A stretch of 64,000 nt of DNA, from the NCBI RefSeq assembly GCF_900128425.1, contig NZ_LT635782.1, forward strand, positions 873,501 to 937,500, in the 5' to 3' direction. Numbering within the stretch: position 1 is the stretch's first letter; each line of letters starts with the position of its first letter. The notes under the pieces are model-generated. The model worked only from the letters and a program-made list of their open reading frames with translations. It was not told the DNA's origin and searched no databases. This stretch comes from Anaerococcus urinomassiliensis. Lineage in GTDB: Bacteria > Bacillota > Clostridia > Tissierellales > Peptoniphilaceae. Shown here piece by piece: positions 9,286 to 18,466 of the stretch. The position numbers and the translations under genes were made by a program.

Positions 9286-10176
9286 ATATCCAACCATTCT
9301 TTTATCTCCCCAATAAAATACTGCCAAGGTTCCTGGACCTATGTGGCTACCTATGGTTGGGCCTATATTTGAAACTTTGATTTCCTGATCTAGTTTTTTA
9401 AACTTTTCTTTAATTAATTCTATTAGTTCTTCTACTATCTCTATATTATCAGCATGGGATATATAAATCTGATCATTATAATCTAGGCCATTCATGGCAT
9501 TTGTTGCCATTTTATCCACTATAGTTTTTAATAGCTTTTTTCTGGTCCTAATTTTTGAAGTAACAATCATGTGGCCAGTCTCATCAACTTCTATAAGGGG
9601 ACTTATGTGGAGCATACCACCTATTGAGGCAGCAGTTTTTGATATCCTGCCTCCCCTAGCAACATATTCTAAGTTTTCATTTGAAGTGTAATTTATTACA
9701 TGTCTTTTATTATTTTCAGCCCATTCATATAAGCTATCTATATCCATGCCTTCTTTTTTTAGCTGGGCAAGTTTTGCAGTAAGCATGCCAAAACCAGCTG
9801 ATGCCATCAAAGAATCTACAGCATACATCTTTCTTTCTGGAAACTCTTCTTTTAGCAATTCAAATGCATGAACTAAAGAATCAAATTGGCTGGACATGCC
9901 AGATGAAAGGCATAAGTGAATGATATCTTTGCCATTTTCAAGTATCGGTTTAAAATATTCTACATAGGCATTGGTATTTATCCTAGATGTGCTAGGACGT
10001 GCGCCCTTTCTCATATTGTAATAAAAAACTTTCATATCTAAACTTTGGCCAAAATCATCAAGGTATACTTGGCCATTTAATTCATAGTTCGCATTAATAA
10101 TACTAACATCAAGTTGATCAACAAAAACAGGATCTAAGTCTATGGTTGATTCAGAGCTTAAAACATAATCTGACAT
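9277..10176 (-). CDS. DegV family protein (fatty-acid binding)
   Basis: 299 residues, the normal length for the family. DegV/FakB-type proteins bind a fatty acid between two alpha/beta domains; some present it to FakA for phosphorylation. Diagnostic segments are SSESTIDLD at the N-terminus, KGARPSTSRIN near residue 58, LSSGMSSQFDS near 92, and YVARGGRISKTAA near 167. No fakA is in the window. AAAGGGGGA lies 6 nt upstream of the ATG. Confidence 0.93.
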   Translation of the reverse strand: MSDYVLSSESTIDLDPVFVDQLDVSIINANYELNGQVYLDDFGQSLDMKVFYYNMRKGARPSTSRINTNAYVEYFKPILENGKDIIHLCLSSGMSSQFDSLVHAFELLKEEFPERKMYAVDSLMASAGFGMLTAKLAQLKKEGMDIDSLYEWAENNKRHVINYTSNENLEYVARGGRISKTAASIGGMLHISPLIEVDETGHMIVTSKIRTRKKLLKTIVDKMATNAMNGLDYNDQIYISHADNIEIVEELIELIKEKFKKLDQEIKVSNIGPTIGSHIGPGTLAVFYWGDKRMVGYKK

Positions 10177-10259
10177 GAAATCCCCCTTTTCAGATTCATT
10201 TCAATACCTAATATTTTATCACAATTTGCAAATTAGTCTATATAAACAGTATTATATGT

Positions 10260-10268
10260 TGGTATAAT
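10260..10268 (+). promoter_or_regulatory. Extended -10 promoter of the radical SAM gene
   Basis: TGG directly precedes TATAAT (10263-10268), an extended -10 element; no good -35 is present. It is about 38 bp before the ATG and shares a 130-bp divergent gap with degV. Confidence 0.55.
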
Positions 10269-10306
10269 TTATATATAGTATAGTATTTTAAAAGGAAAGG
10301 AATAAT

Positions 10307-11197
10307 ATGCATTATACAGGACAAGTATATAGACCACCCTTAGAAGCTTATACCCCACTTTTAGAAGTAACTTACGGGTGCTCACATAACAAATGTGCCT
10401 TTTGCACAATGTACAACAAAACAAAATTTGGCATCTCACCATTAGAAGATGTTGAAGAAGATATAATAGAACTTTCAAAATCGCCTATGAGAGCATTTAA
10501 ACCAATGGATAGGATATATTTATTAAATGGAGATCCATTTGTCTTGGATACTGAAAGGCTGCTTACAATCTCTCAATTAATAAAAAAACATATGCCAGAA
10601 GTAGAGACTATTACAGCTTATTGCTCCTTTTATAATTTAGAAAACAAGACTAAAGAAGATATGATTAAGCTAAAAGATGCTGGTTACAATGAACTGTGGT
10701 TTGGTGTTGAGACCGGTTATCAAAAAGTCTTAGAATATATCAATAAAGGAACTGATTTGGATGGATATTACAGGGGCCTAGATAAGATGAAGGCTGCTGG
10801 AATCGACTACCATGCAATAATCATGCAAGGCATAGCTGGAGCTGGAAAATCAAAAGAAAATGCAATTGAAACTGCCAAAGTACTAAATTACTATCCTCCA
10901 CTTGGAGTATATGTGATGAGTACTGCTGTTATGGAAAATTCTCCCCTATATTATATGAGAGAACGTGGAGAATTTGTAGAAACTACAAACAGAGAAAATT
11001 TAGAAGAGCAAATTTGTTTGCTTGAAAACCTAGACTTGCCAGATACAGTACTTTACTCATCTGGCCACATGGTAAATATGGTAAATGTCAGTGGTCATTT
11101 GGATAAAAAAGATAAAATGATTGGCAAATTAAAAAACGCCCTAGAAACTATAGATCCAGAAATATTAGATATGACCAACCAAAGAATTGCCATGTAA
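10307..11197 (+). CDS. Radical SAM protein
   Basis: 296 residues. Near residue 25 the sequence GCSHNKCAFCTMY holds the cluster cysteines with CX4CX2C spacing instead of the common CX3CX2C; this variant belongs to a recognised clostridial group of radical SAM proteins. A barrel follows, with LNGDPF near 78, GVETGYQKVLEYINKG near 136 and IIMQGIAGAGKSKENA near 166. It lacks an obvious C-terminal auxiliary cluster. The substrate is unknown. A monocistronic unit with its own promoter and terminator. Confidence 0.85.
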   Translation: MHYTGQVYRPPLEAYTPLLEVTYGCSHNKCAFCTMYNKTKFGISPLEDVEEDIIELSKSPMRAFKPMDRIYLLNGDPFVLDTERLLTISQLIKKHMPEVETITAYCSFYNLENKTKEDMIKLKDAGYNELWFGVETGYQKVLEYINKGTDLDGYYRGLDKMKAAGIDYHAIIMQGIAGAGKSKENAIETAKVLNYYPPLGVYVMSTAVMENSPLYYMRERGEFVETTNRENLEEQICLLENLDLPDTVLYSSGHMVNMVNVSGHLDKKDKMIGKLKNALETIDPEILDMTNQRIAM

Positions 11198-11222
11198 ACT
11201 CCCGCTAGCTACGGGAGTTTTT
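11198..11222. terminator. Terminator after the radical SAM gene
   Basis: ACTCCCG (11198-11204) pairs with CGGGAGT (11212-11218), followed by TTTT. It overlaps the last codons of the convergent AI-2E-like gene ending at 11205, so it may work on both strands. Confidence 0.85.
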
Positions 11223-11669
11223 CATATCTATGATGACAGCTATTACAATAGAAATAATAGATCCAATTATAGCTCCAAGGGCTGGAGTAAATATAATCAT
11301 TGAAAAAACTGTAATTAATAAGGTATAAAGGGGTTTTAAACCAACACTTTTACCTAAAAGAATAGGTTGTAGGATTTGCTCTATTAAAAATGTTAGAACA
11401 AAAACTATTATCAAAATAAAGGCTAGCTTTGTATTTGATGATATCAAAGAAATTACAGCCCAGGGAATAAGAATGATTCCACTTCCTAAAACTGGTAGCA
11501 TATCAACAGCTGCAATAACAAATGCAACAAGGCCAAAGTATGGTACTTGACCAACATAAAGTCCAATCAAAAGCAAAACAAAACATACAGCTGATGTTAT
11601 CAAAGATGATTTTATATATTCTCTTATTCCAATTCCCGTCTTTCTCAAAAATTCTTTAAATAATTCCAT
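11205..11669 (-). CDS. AI-2E family transporter, C-terminal half only
   Basis: 154 residues, less than half of the roughly 350 typical for this membrane family. It retains the conserved C-terminal part: VDMLPVLGSGIILIPWA near residue 55, the EQILQPILLGKSVGLKP segment near 105, and FTPALGAIIGSI near the end, with about four membrane segments. The N-terminal half is absent, and the upstream ORF is unrelated to it. GAGG lies 6 nt before the ATG, so a short protein is probably made. It overlaps the upstream gene by 14 nt. Confidence 0.75.
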   Translation of the reverse strand: MELFKEFLRKTGIGIREYIKSSLITSAVCFVLLLIGLYVGQVPYFGLVAFVIAAVDMLPVLGSGIILIPWAVISLISSNTKLAFILIIVFVLTFLIEQILQPILLGKSVGLKPLYTLLITVFSMIIFTPALGAIIGSIISIVIAVIIDMKNSRS

Positions 11670-12066
11670 TTTCTTCCTCTAGATTCTTTATAATTTCAGA
11701 ATTTGCTATATTCTTTTCAAAACTTATACCGTTAACTTCTATAACAAAATAATCGACTTTTATTTGGACACTTGGATAGAAATGAGCTAATGAAACTTTA
11801 ATATCCCCTATTGTCTTATCGTATTCCTCCGTAAATAATCCCTTTACAATGTACTGAGCAAAGGGGTAATGAATCTTATCATCATCCATATAAGCTAGTC
11901 CAAGCTCAAATGGTTTTTCTATGTCTATACCTAAAGAGTCAAAATACTTTGATAAATGCTCATAAGTTTTTCTAATATTTTGCCTATAAATTTTGCAATA
12001 AATACAATTACATATGTCATAAAAGCTTTTATAAAACAATATATTATCATTATAGTTAATATTCAT
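11656..12066 (-). CDS. Hypothetical protein with a CXCXXC motif
   Basis: 136 residues, soluble, no signal peptide. The N-terminal DICNCIYCKIYRQN contains CXCXXC and is followed by SLGIDIEKPFELGLAYMDDDKI. I recall similar uncharacterised Firmicute proteins with N-terminal cysteines followed by the IEKPFEL segment, but no function. The cysteines could bind a metal; that is inference. Coupled by overlap to the AI-2E-like gene. Confidence 0.65.
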   Translation of the reverse strand: MNINYNDNILFYKSFYDICNCIYCKIYRQNIRKTYEHLSKYFDSLGIDIEKPFELGLAYMDDDKIHYPFAQYIVKGLFTEEYDKTIGDIKVSLAHFYPSVQIKVDYFVIEVNGISFEKNIANSEIIKNLEEENGII

Positions 12067-12184
12067 ATTTCCCTCACTTAAAGTAAGTATACCTCTTTAT
12101 TTGTTAAAAAAATTTTACAATTTAATAAACTTTAAATCCAAAAAATATTGTATAATATTATTGAATTTAATTTTAGGAGGAATT

Positions 12185-13336
12185 ATGAAATTGAAAAAGT
12201 CATTTTCATTAGCTTTATGCTTAATGACTGCACTTACATTTGCTTCTTGTGGCAATAATAACTCTGCAAACACTGAAAACCAGCCAGCAGAAACAAAACA
12301 AAGTGAAAGTGCAAATGTAGAAGAAAACAAAGAGAACGATAAAAAAGCTAATAAGGATTCTGAAAATAAAAATGATGAAAAAGATGAATCTACTGCTTCT
12401 CAAAAAATTGACAAATTAACTGTACAATTTGTTCCATCTCGTGAACCTGAAGAAATTATTACCGCAACAGAACCACTAAAAGATATGCTAAAAGAAGAGC
12501 TTTCTAAAGAAGGTTATGATGTGGCAGATGTAGACATATCAGTTGGTACATCTTTTGAAGCAACAGGTGAAGCTATGAGTGCTGGAACTGTTGATATTGG
12601 ATTTATCCCAGGTGGAACCTACGTAACTTATGATGATGGAGTTGAAGCTATCCTTACAGCAACAAGAAATGGTCTATCAATAGAATCAGATAATCCAAAA
12701 GAATGGAATGATAAAGCACCAACAGAAAAAGTAGAAGATCAAGTTACTTTCTACAGGGGACTCATTCTTGCTGGCCCATCTGAAAAAGGTAAAGAACTTG
12801 CTGCAAAAGTTAATAATGGCGAAGAACTTACTTGGGAAGACCTTAACTCTGCAAATTGGGCAATTATGGGACCTACATCACCAGCAGGTTACCTATATCC
12901 TTCCCTATGGCTAAAAAATAATTACGATCATACAATTACAGACCTATCAAATGCAGTACAAGCTGACTCTTACCCTTCATCATTTGCTAGACTTGCTACA
13001 GGTCAATTAGATGTTTTAGTAACTTACGCAGATGCAAGACTTGATTTTGTAGATAAATGGAAAAGTGAATTTGGTGGTAAAGATGATATATTCAAAGATG
13101 TACAAGTTATTGGTGTAACTGACAAGATGATGAATGATACAATATCTGTATCAGAAACTTCCGAAAAAATGACACCAGAACTAATCTCTGCCCTCCAAGA
13201 TGCTTTTATCAATATAGGAAATACAGAAGAAGGTAAGGAAGTTATATCCATCTATACTCACAATGGATACGAAAAAGCTAACCCTTCTGACTATGATTCA
13301 GAACGTGAAGTTCAAAAGATGGCTAGAGATAAATAG
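12185..13336 (+). CDS. phnD: Phosphate/phosphite/phosphonate ABC transporter substrate-binding lipoprotein
   Basis: 383 residues. Signal peptide with lipobox FASC (Cys about residue 22), so the protein is anchored on the outer face of the membrane. A low-complexity Glu/Lys/Asn/Asp linker of about 55 residues follows, then the PhnD-type periplasmic-binding fold (LTVQFVPSREPEEI, GTVDIGFIPGGTYVTY, GQLDVLVTYADARLDF). PhnD homologues bind phosphonates or phosphite; specificity is not readable here. The start at 12185 has AGGAGG 6 nt upstream; an 84-nt in-frame upstream extension lacks one. A TATAAT (12151-12156) lies upstream. First gene of the import operon. Confidence 0.92.
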   Translation: MKLKKSFSLALCLMTALTFASCGNNNSANTENQPAETKQSESANVEENKENDKKANKDSENKNDEKDESTASQKIDKLTVQFVPSREPEEIITATEPLKDMLKEELSKEGYDVADVDISVGTSFEATGEAMSAGTVDIGFIPGGTYVTYDDGVEAILTATRNGLSIESDNPKEWNDKAPTEKVEDQVTFYRGLILAGPSEKGKELAAKVNNGEELTWEDLNSANWAIMGPTSPAGYLYPSLWLKNNYDHTITDLSNAVQADSYPSSFARLATGQLDVLVTYADARLDFVDKWKSEFGGKDDIFKDVQVIGVTDKMMNDTISVSETSEKMTPELISALQDAFINIGNTEEGKEVISIYTHNGYEKANPSDYDSEREVQKMARDK

Positions 13337-13360
13337 TAACTAATAAATTTAAAAGCTAAT

Positions 13361-13397
13361 AAGACCTATACCCAAAGGGGTTTTAGGTCTTATTTTT
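13361..13397 (+). terminator. Intra-operon terminator between phnD and phnC
   Basis: AAGACCTA (13361-13368) pairs with TAGGTCTT (13384-13391), with an inner CCC/GGGG pairing, followed by ATTTTTT. It ends 16 nt before phnC. Read-through would give more binding protein than transporter, as is common for ABC importers. Confidence 0.85.
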
Positions 13398-13412
13398 TAC
13401 TAAAGGATTATA

Positions 13413-14171
13413 ATGATAGAATTTATAAATGTTTCAAAGACATATGAAGGTGGATTTCTAGCCCTAAAGGATATCAACCTAAGCATCCCAGATGGACAAT
13501 TTGTATCAATAATAGGTTCTTCAGGAGCTGGCAAGTCAACCCTCATACGCACAATAAATAAAATGCACGATATATCAAATGGTAGTCTTCTTGTAGATGG
13601 TAAAGATATATCCAAATTAAAAGGACAAGATCTCCGTGATTATCGCCGAACCATAGGTATGGTCTTCCAAGACTTTAATCTCGTAGAGAGGATTAGTGCC
13701 CAAAAAAATGTTCTAGCAAGTTTTGTTCCAGACCTTAACTTTTTCCAAAAACTTTTTGGTCTATACACAAAAGAAATGAAAATAAAATCTCTAGAAGCTT
13801 TGGATAGTGTCGATATTTTAGAAAAGGCTTATTCTAGAACAGATGCCCTTTCTGGTGGTCAAAAACAAAGAGTTGCCCTAGCTCGCACTATAGCTCAAAA
13901 TCCAAAGATAATTCTTGCTGATGAACCAATTGCAAGTCTTGACCCAGTATCTAGCCGCCAAGTAATGAACTATTTCAAAAAGCTTAACCGCGAAAAGAAA
14001 ATTACAATTCTAGTAAATATCCACGATGTTGAAACCGCCTTGGAATTTTCGGATAGAATTCTTGGCATTAGACATGGAGAGCTTGTATTTGATGGTCCAG
14101 CTAGTGAAGTTGATGCAGAGGTCATAAGAAATATATATGGCCAAGATCCAAAAGATATAGTTGTGGAGTAA
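13413..14171 (+). CDS. phnC: Phosphonate ABC transporter ATP-binding protein
   Basis: 252-residue importer ATPase. Walker A GSSGAGKST near residue 32, Q-loop in MVFQDFNL, signature LSGGQKQRVALAR near 147, Walker B IILADEP near 167, and the H-loop in NIHDVETA. Full length for PhnC. It forms a complex with the two permeases encoded immediately downstream; the stop is 3 nt before the first phnE. Confidence 0.94.
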   Translation: MIEFINVSKTYEGGFLALKDINLSIPDGQFVSIIGSSGAGKSTLIRTINKMHDISNGSLLVDGKDISKLKGQDLRDYRRTIGMVFQDFNLVERISAQKNVLASFVPDLNFFQKLFGLYTKEMKIKSLEALDSVDILEKAYSRTDALSGGQKQRVALARTIAQNPKIILADEPIASLDPVSSRQVMNYFKKLNREKKITILVNIHDVETALEFSDRILGIRHGELVFDGPASEVDAEVIRNIYGQDPKDIVVE

Positions 14172-14174
14172 TAT

Positions 14175-14987
14175 ATGGGAAAATTATTTAAGCCTAGAAG
14201 CCTAACTCTTTCAAATGGAAAAGTAGTAGAAGAAGAAAAGTCAAATTCTTTGCTTATATCTCTAATTCTCCTAATTTTCTTAATTATTTCCCTTAGGGTT
14301 ACAGGTTTTAATACTTCAATACTTGCTCGAAATGGTCATAATTTAATGGTAATATTAAAAGACTTATTTAATCCAGAGTGGGAATATCTACCAAAGGTGA
14401 TAGGTCCAACTTTTGATACCATAAAAATGTCATTGTTTGGTTCATTTTTAGGAGCCCTTATTGCCCTTCCATTTGCATTCTTGGCTTCGTCAAATATGAT
14501 AACAAGCAAAATCATCAACTGGATTTTCAAATTTCTATTTACTCTATTTAGAACACTACCTACCCTTGTAATTGCACTGATAGCAACTTATGTTTTTGGC
14601 CTAGGAACCCTAGCTGGTACTGTGGCAATTTTTATTTTTTCTTTTGCCTATGTAGGTAAGATAATGTATGAAGAGATTGAAACCCAAAATTTAGGTGCAT
14701 ATGAGGCTATGATTTCTATGGGTTATAGTAAGCCTATGGCCTTTTTAAAGGGGATCATACCATCAATTATGGCAACATATATATCCACTTCTCTATTTAA
14801 TTTTGAAGGAAATGTACGTTATGCTTCAATATTAGGATATGTTGGTGCTGGAGGCCTTGGCCTTTTGATTAATGAAAATATTGGATGGCGTGATTATAAC
14901 AGGGTTGGAGCAATATTATTTGCCCTGGTAATTACTGTATTTATTATAGAGTTAATCTCTAGAACTATAAGAAAGAAACTTTCTTAG
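14175..14987 (+). CDS. phnE: Phosphonate ABC transporter permease (first copy)
   Basis: 270 residues with about six membrane segments. The cytoplasmic coupling loop contains EAMISMGYSKPMAFLKGIIP and ends in the GYVGAGGLG motif typical of PhnE permeases. It pairs with the next permease as a heterodimer, inferred from the tandem arrangement. The start is 3 nt after phnC. Confidence 0.93.
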   Translation: MGKLFKPRSLTLSNGKVVEEEKSNSLLISLILLIFLIISLRVTGFNTSILARNGHNLMVILKDLFNPEWEYLPKVIGPTFDTIKMSLFGSFLGALIALPFAFLASSNMITSKIINWIFKFLFTLFRTLPTLVIALIATYVFGLGTLAGTVAIFIFSFAYVGKIMYEEIETQNLGAYEAMISMGYSKPMAFLKGIIPSIMATYISTSLFNFEGNVRYASILGYVGAGGLGLLINENIGWRDYNRVGAILFALVITVFIIELISRTIRKKLS

Positions 14988-14996
14988 GAGACTCTC

Positions 14997-15809
14997 ATGG
15001 ATATAAAAATAGAAAAAGTTTTAAAAGAAGAGCCAAATTATAGGCTTGTTCGTACAATTTTATCAGTTATTACCATTGGGATTTTAGTATGGTCTTCTAG
15101 TGTGATGGATTTTTCCAATACAAGTTCAAAGGGTATAGAGATTATAAAATCTATAATCGGTGGTTTGCTTAGCCCAGATTTTAGCCTTTTAGGTAATTTT
15201 GCAAAGGGAGGCTTATGGTATTTGGTTTTTGAAACCATATGTATAGCCTTTGTTGGAACTTTGATAGGAGCTTTAATCTCTCTTCCTCTAGCGTTCCTCT
15301 CATCACATAACATTGTTCCAAGGGTAATTGCAGAAATTTTTAAGCTCTTAATCCTACTTATAAGAACCATACCAGCCATAGTTTATGGTCTTATGTTTAT
15401 TAGAGTTACAGGTCCTGGACCCTTTGCTGGGGTTATGACTATGACATTTATATCAATAGGCATGCTTACAAAATTATTCCAAGAAACTATAGCAAATATC
15501 GATACTTCTATACTTGAAGCATTCGAATCACTTGGTATAGGCAGATGGGGTAAAATTCGTTTCGGTATATTTCCCCAACTATTTGCAAGCTTCCTATCTA
15601 CAATTATATATAGGTTTGATATGAATATAAGAGATGCAACAACCCTAGGTCTTGTTGGTGCTGGAGGAATTGGTGCACCACTTATATTTGCCATCAATTC
15701 TTATAGGTGGAATGAAGTTGGGATAATCTTATTAAGCTTGATGATCTTAGTTTTAATTGTAGAATTACTTTCAACTCGATTGAGAAAAAGACTATCCTAT
15801 GGCTATTAA
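14997..15809 (+). CDS. phnE: Phosphonate ABC transporter permease (second copy)
   Basis: 270 residues, paralogue of the preceding gene with the same EAFESLGIGRWGKIRFGIFP loop and GLVGAGGIG motif. About six membrane segments. Sequences outside the core differ, so the duplication is old; two-permease PhnCDEE systems are common in Firmicutes. It follows the first copy by 9 nt, with GGAG before the ATG. Confidence 0.93.
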   Translation: MDIKIEKVLKEEPNYRLVRTILSVITIGILVWSSSVMDFSNTSSKGIEIIKSIIGGLLSPDFSLLGNFAKGGLWYLVFETICIAFVGTLIGALISLPLAFLSSHNIVPRVIAEIFKLLILLIRTIPAIVYGLMFIRVTGPGPFAGVMTMTFISIGMLTKLFQETIANIDTSILEAFESLGIGRWGKIRFGIFPQLFASFLSTIIYRFDMNIRDATTLGLVGAGGIGAPLIFAINSYRWNEVGIILLSLMILVLIVELLSTRLRKRLSYGY

Positions 15810-15817
15810 GGGGTTTT

Positions 15818-17347
15818 ATGAAACTAACAATAATAGAAACATCAGATGTTCACTCATATATTTCAACTGACTCTTTTAAAGTAAGGGGTCAAAAAGAGCA
15901 ACACTCGCTTTCAAGGGCAAAGACATATTTGGATAAAGTACGAAACGAAAACAAAAATGTGATTTATATAGACAACGGGGATAATATCCAAGGATCTCCC
16001 CTTGCTAGTTTATATCACAGAACTAATAGCATTGAAAATTTGAGCAAGTCCTATAACCTTTTAAAACCCGATGCTATAGTCTTAGGAAACCATGATTTTA
16101 ATTACGGAAAAGACTATCTTAATTCATATATAAGCCATCTATCATGCCCAGTTTTATCAGCAAACACCATACAAATTGATGATCAGATTCTTGATATCAA
16201 GCCTTATATAATTAAAGAATTTTCTAATATCAAGGTTGGCATTCTTGGTCTTGTAACACAATATATCCCCCACTGGGAAAATCCTAAAAATATTGAGGGA
16301 CTTAAGTTCCAATCAGCTCTCGAAACAGCTAAGTATTATGTGCCATATTTAAAACAGAAAGAAGCTTGTGATATTGTCATTATCTCTTACCATGGAGGTT
16401 TCGCCAAGGATTTAGAAAGTGGAGTAAATATTTACCAAGAAACAGGGGAAAATGAGGGATATGATTTACTATATTCAGGACTTGATTTTGATGTTCTTCT
16501 AACAGGGCATAATCACCAAGAAATAAGTGGTATCTATAATGACAAGATCGTTTTACAACCAGGCTATGCTGCTTCTAAACTTGGAGAAGTAATTTTTGAA
16601 ATAGATGAAGATAAAAAAATAAAAGACACTCAGGTTAACTTAGTAAATCTAGGCGACTTTAATCCTAGCCAAGAATTGGAAGATATGATACTGGAAGATA
16701 TGTCTAAGACCCAGGATTTCCTAGATGCTACTTGTGGCAAGTTACTTACTAATGCACAAATAAAATCAGTTCTAGACGCACAATTACATGGCCACCCTTA
16801 TATAAGTCTAGTTAATCAAATTCAAATGCATTACACACAAACTGATATAGGAGGAGCTTGCATATTTTTGCCTGATGCCAAAGGTCTTTATGGCGAAGTC
16901 TCTATGAGAAATATTATTTCAAACTATATGTTTAATAATACTCTTATGAAGGTTGAGGTAAGTGGCAAAGAATTCAAACAAATTCTTGAATTTAATTCTC
17001 ATTATTTTGATATAGATGGTCATGGAAATATAGTTATAAATCCAGAATATTTCCTATATAACTACGATATATATTCCGGAGTTGATTACAGCTTTGATAT
17101 TTCAAAGCCAAGAGGTCAAAGGCTAGTAAGTGCTATCTATAAGAATCACGAGATTACTGACGACGAGAAAATCACCTTTGCAACTAATAGTTATAGGGCT
17201 ATAGGCGGAGGAGATTTCCCCGTTTTAGATGGATCTCAAATAATCTGGGAATCAAGTCAAGATATTCCACAGTTTATTTTTGATTATATAGAAGAGAAAA
17301 AAATAGTAGAAATCAACGATTACCCAAGTGTAAATGTGATAGGTTAA
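15818..17347 (+). CDS. Bifunctional metallophosphatase/5'-nucleotidase-like protein
   Basis: 509 residues of the UshA/YfkN/CpdB architecture: an N-terminal calcineurin-like metallophosphoesterase domain (DVHSYI, DNGDNIQGSPLA near 51, GNHDFNYG near 91, SYHGGF near 190, TGHNHQE near 231) and a C-terminal 5'-nucleotidase substrate domain. It has no signal peptide, so unlike periplasmic UshA it should act in the cytoplasm. As last gene of the phn operon, 8 nt after phnE, it could release phosphate from imported phosphate esters; that role is inference. Confidence 0.88.
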   Translation: MKLTIIETSDVHSYISTDSFKVRGQKEQHSLSRAKTYLDKVRNENKNVIYIDNGDNIQGSPLASLYHRTNSIENLSKSYNLLKPDAIVLGNHDFNYGKDYLNSYISHLSCPVLSANTIQIDDQILDIKPYIIKEFSNIKVGILGLVTQYIPHWENPKNIEGLKFQSALETAKYYVPYLKQKEACDIVIISYHGGFAKDLESGVNIYQETGENEGYDLLYSGLDFDVLLTGHNHQEISGIYNDKIVLQPGYAASKLGEVIFEIDEDKKIKDTQVNLVNLGDFNPSQELEDMILEDMSKTQDFLDATCGKLLTNAQIKSVLDAQLHGHPYISLVNQIQMHYTQTDIGGACIFLPDAKGLYGEVSMRNIISNYMFNNTLMKVEVSGKEFKQILEFNSHYFDIDGHGNIVINPEYFLYNYDIYSGVDYSFDISKPRGQRLVSAIYKNHEITDDEKITFATNSYRAIGGGDFPVLDGSQIIWESSQDIPQFIFDYIEEKKIVEINDYPSVNVIG

Positions 17348-17352
17348 TAAAA

Positions 17353-17394
17353 TAGCCATAGGATTATCTCCACAATCCTATGGCTAATTTTTTG
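17353..17394. terminator. Strong terminator ending the phn operon
   Basis: A perfect 13-bp stem, TAGCCATAGGATT (17353-17365) with AATCCTATGGCTA (17374-17386), followed by ATTTTTT. The convergent DUF2871 gene ends at 17396, so it may also serve the minus strand. Confidence 0.92.
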
Positions 17395-17395
17395 G

Positions 17396-18466
17396 TTATA
17401 TATTTTTATCTATTTTTTCGATTTTGAAGATTTTTGCAAAAGTCCAAACTATACCAAAAGTTAATATTACATGTCCAAGACCAGAAATTCCTGAAAGGGC
17501 AGCCTGTTTTACTATTTCTTCTCCATTTGATGTTACTTCATAAATTCCAATAAGCTCCATTGAAATTAAAGTAAGTATTAATCCTGTTAGATAGATCAAA
17601 TATGGTTTTTTGACTACTGATATTTTTTCTATGTCATAATTTCTAAACAATAGGTAAATAACTAAAATAGTCAAGAATCCAAGGACTAGAGTGTGGGTGT
17701 GAACTATGGACATATAAGTCTCTCCTTCAAAATCCATATATTTTGTAAATTCCCTATAAAATGCACCTGCAATTAGTCCCATAATAAGGAAGGTAAATGA
17801 TGTTGCCAGTAATGACTTTGCATTAAATTCTCCCACAAAGTATTTATATCCAAGTATAACTATAAATAAGTAAGCAAGAGTTTTTGGCATCATTAGTGCC
17901 CCAACTGCAGGAATTGTATCAGCAAAGAGTACTACAGGTATATAAAATGCAAAGCTAAGTAAGATTAACCACCACATATTTTTAAGTCCTGGTTGTGATT
18001 TTTCCTTGTATGACCAGATTATTAATAATATTCCCATTATTAAAAATGGTATATTTCTGTATATACCCCAGGCATATGACTCATTTGCTCCACCCCAATT
18101 ATTTTGTGGCATTAACACTAGGACAATTCTAACAATTGCAAGGGCAAATATTAGATTTCTTTTATTATTGTTAGTATCCCCGCTTTGAGACCTATAAAAA
18201 TAATAATATAAAACATAAAATATTGTCATTGTAATACTTGTGACAAATTTGCCCCAAGATAGTGCACTGATATTTGCCTCAAAGCCTCCTGGAGAAAAGT
18301 GTGATACCACTCTTGGTAGTAAGTGGAAACTGTCTCCAAGTCCCAAAAGTATTGCCATAATACCAAATAATTTTGCTTCTTTACTATTTTCCAATAGTAA
18401 TCTTATTCCTAAGGCTACTACTATGGCTAAGTAGCCTATATCAAATAAACTTTCACCTATTTGCAT
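17396..18466 (-). CDS. Membrane protein with C-terminal DUF2871 domain
   Basis: 356 residues with about ten membrane segments. The last 130 residues (GLIAGAFYREFTKY, IVHTHTLVLGFLTIL, SGISGLGHVILTFGIV) match DUF2871, normally a stand-alone protein of about 130 residues. The first 215 residues form a separate polytopic region with GDSFHLLPRVVSHF, so this is a fusion. The HTHTLVLG motif has paired His residues reminiscent of haem or metal proteins, but no function is known. Its start overlaps the 3' end of the TetR gene by 14 nt, so it is the likely regulated product. Confidence 0.75.
   Translation of the reverse strand: MQIGESLFDIGYLAIVVALGIRLLLENSKEAKLFGIMAILLGLGDSFHLLPRVVSHFSPGGFEANISALSWGKFVTSITMTIFYVLYYYFYRSQSGDTNNNKRNLIFALAIVRIVLVLMPQNNWGGANESYAWGIYRNIPFLIMGILLIIWSYKEKSQPGLKNMWWLILLSFAFYIPVVLFADTIPAVGALMMPKTLAYLFIVILGYKYFVGEFNAKSLLATSFTFLIMGLIAGAFYREFTKYMDFEGETYMSIVHTHTLVLGFLTILVIYLLFRNYDIEKISVVKKPYLIYLTGLILTLISMELIGIYEVTSNGEEIVKQAALSGISGLGHVILTFGIVWTFAKIFKIEKIDKNI

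Noticed and set aside
11205..12066. Frameshifted AI-2E transporter split over two ORFs
   Set aside because: The upstream ORF is a soluble CXCXXC protein without membrane segments, so it is not the missing N-terminal half.
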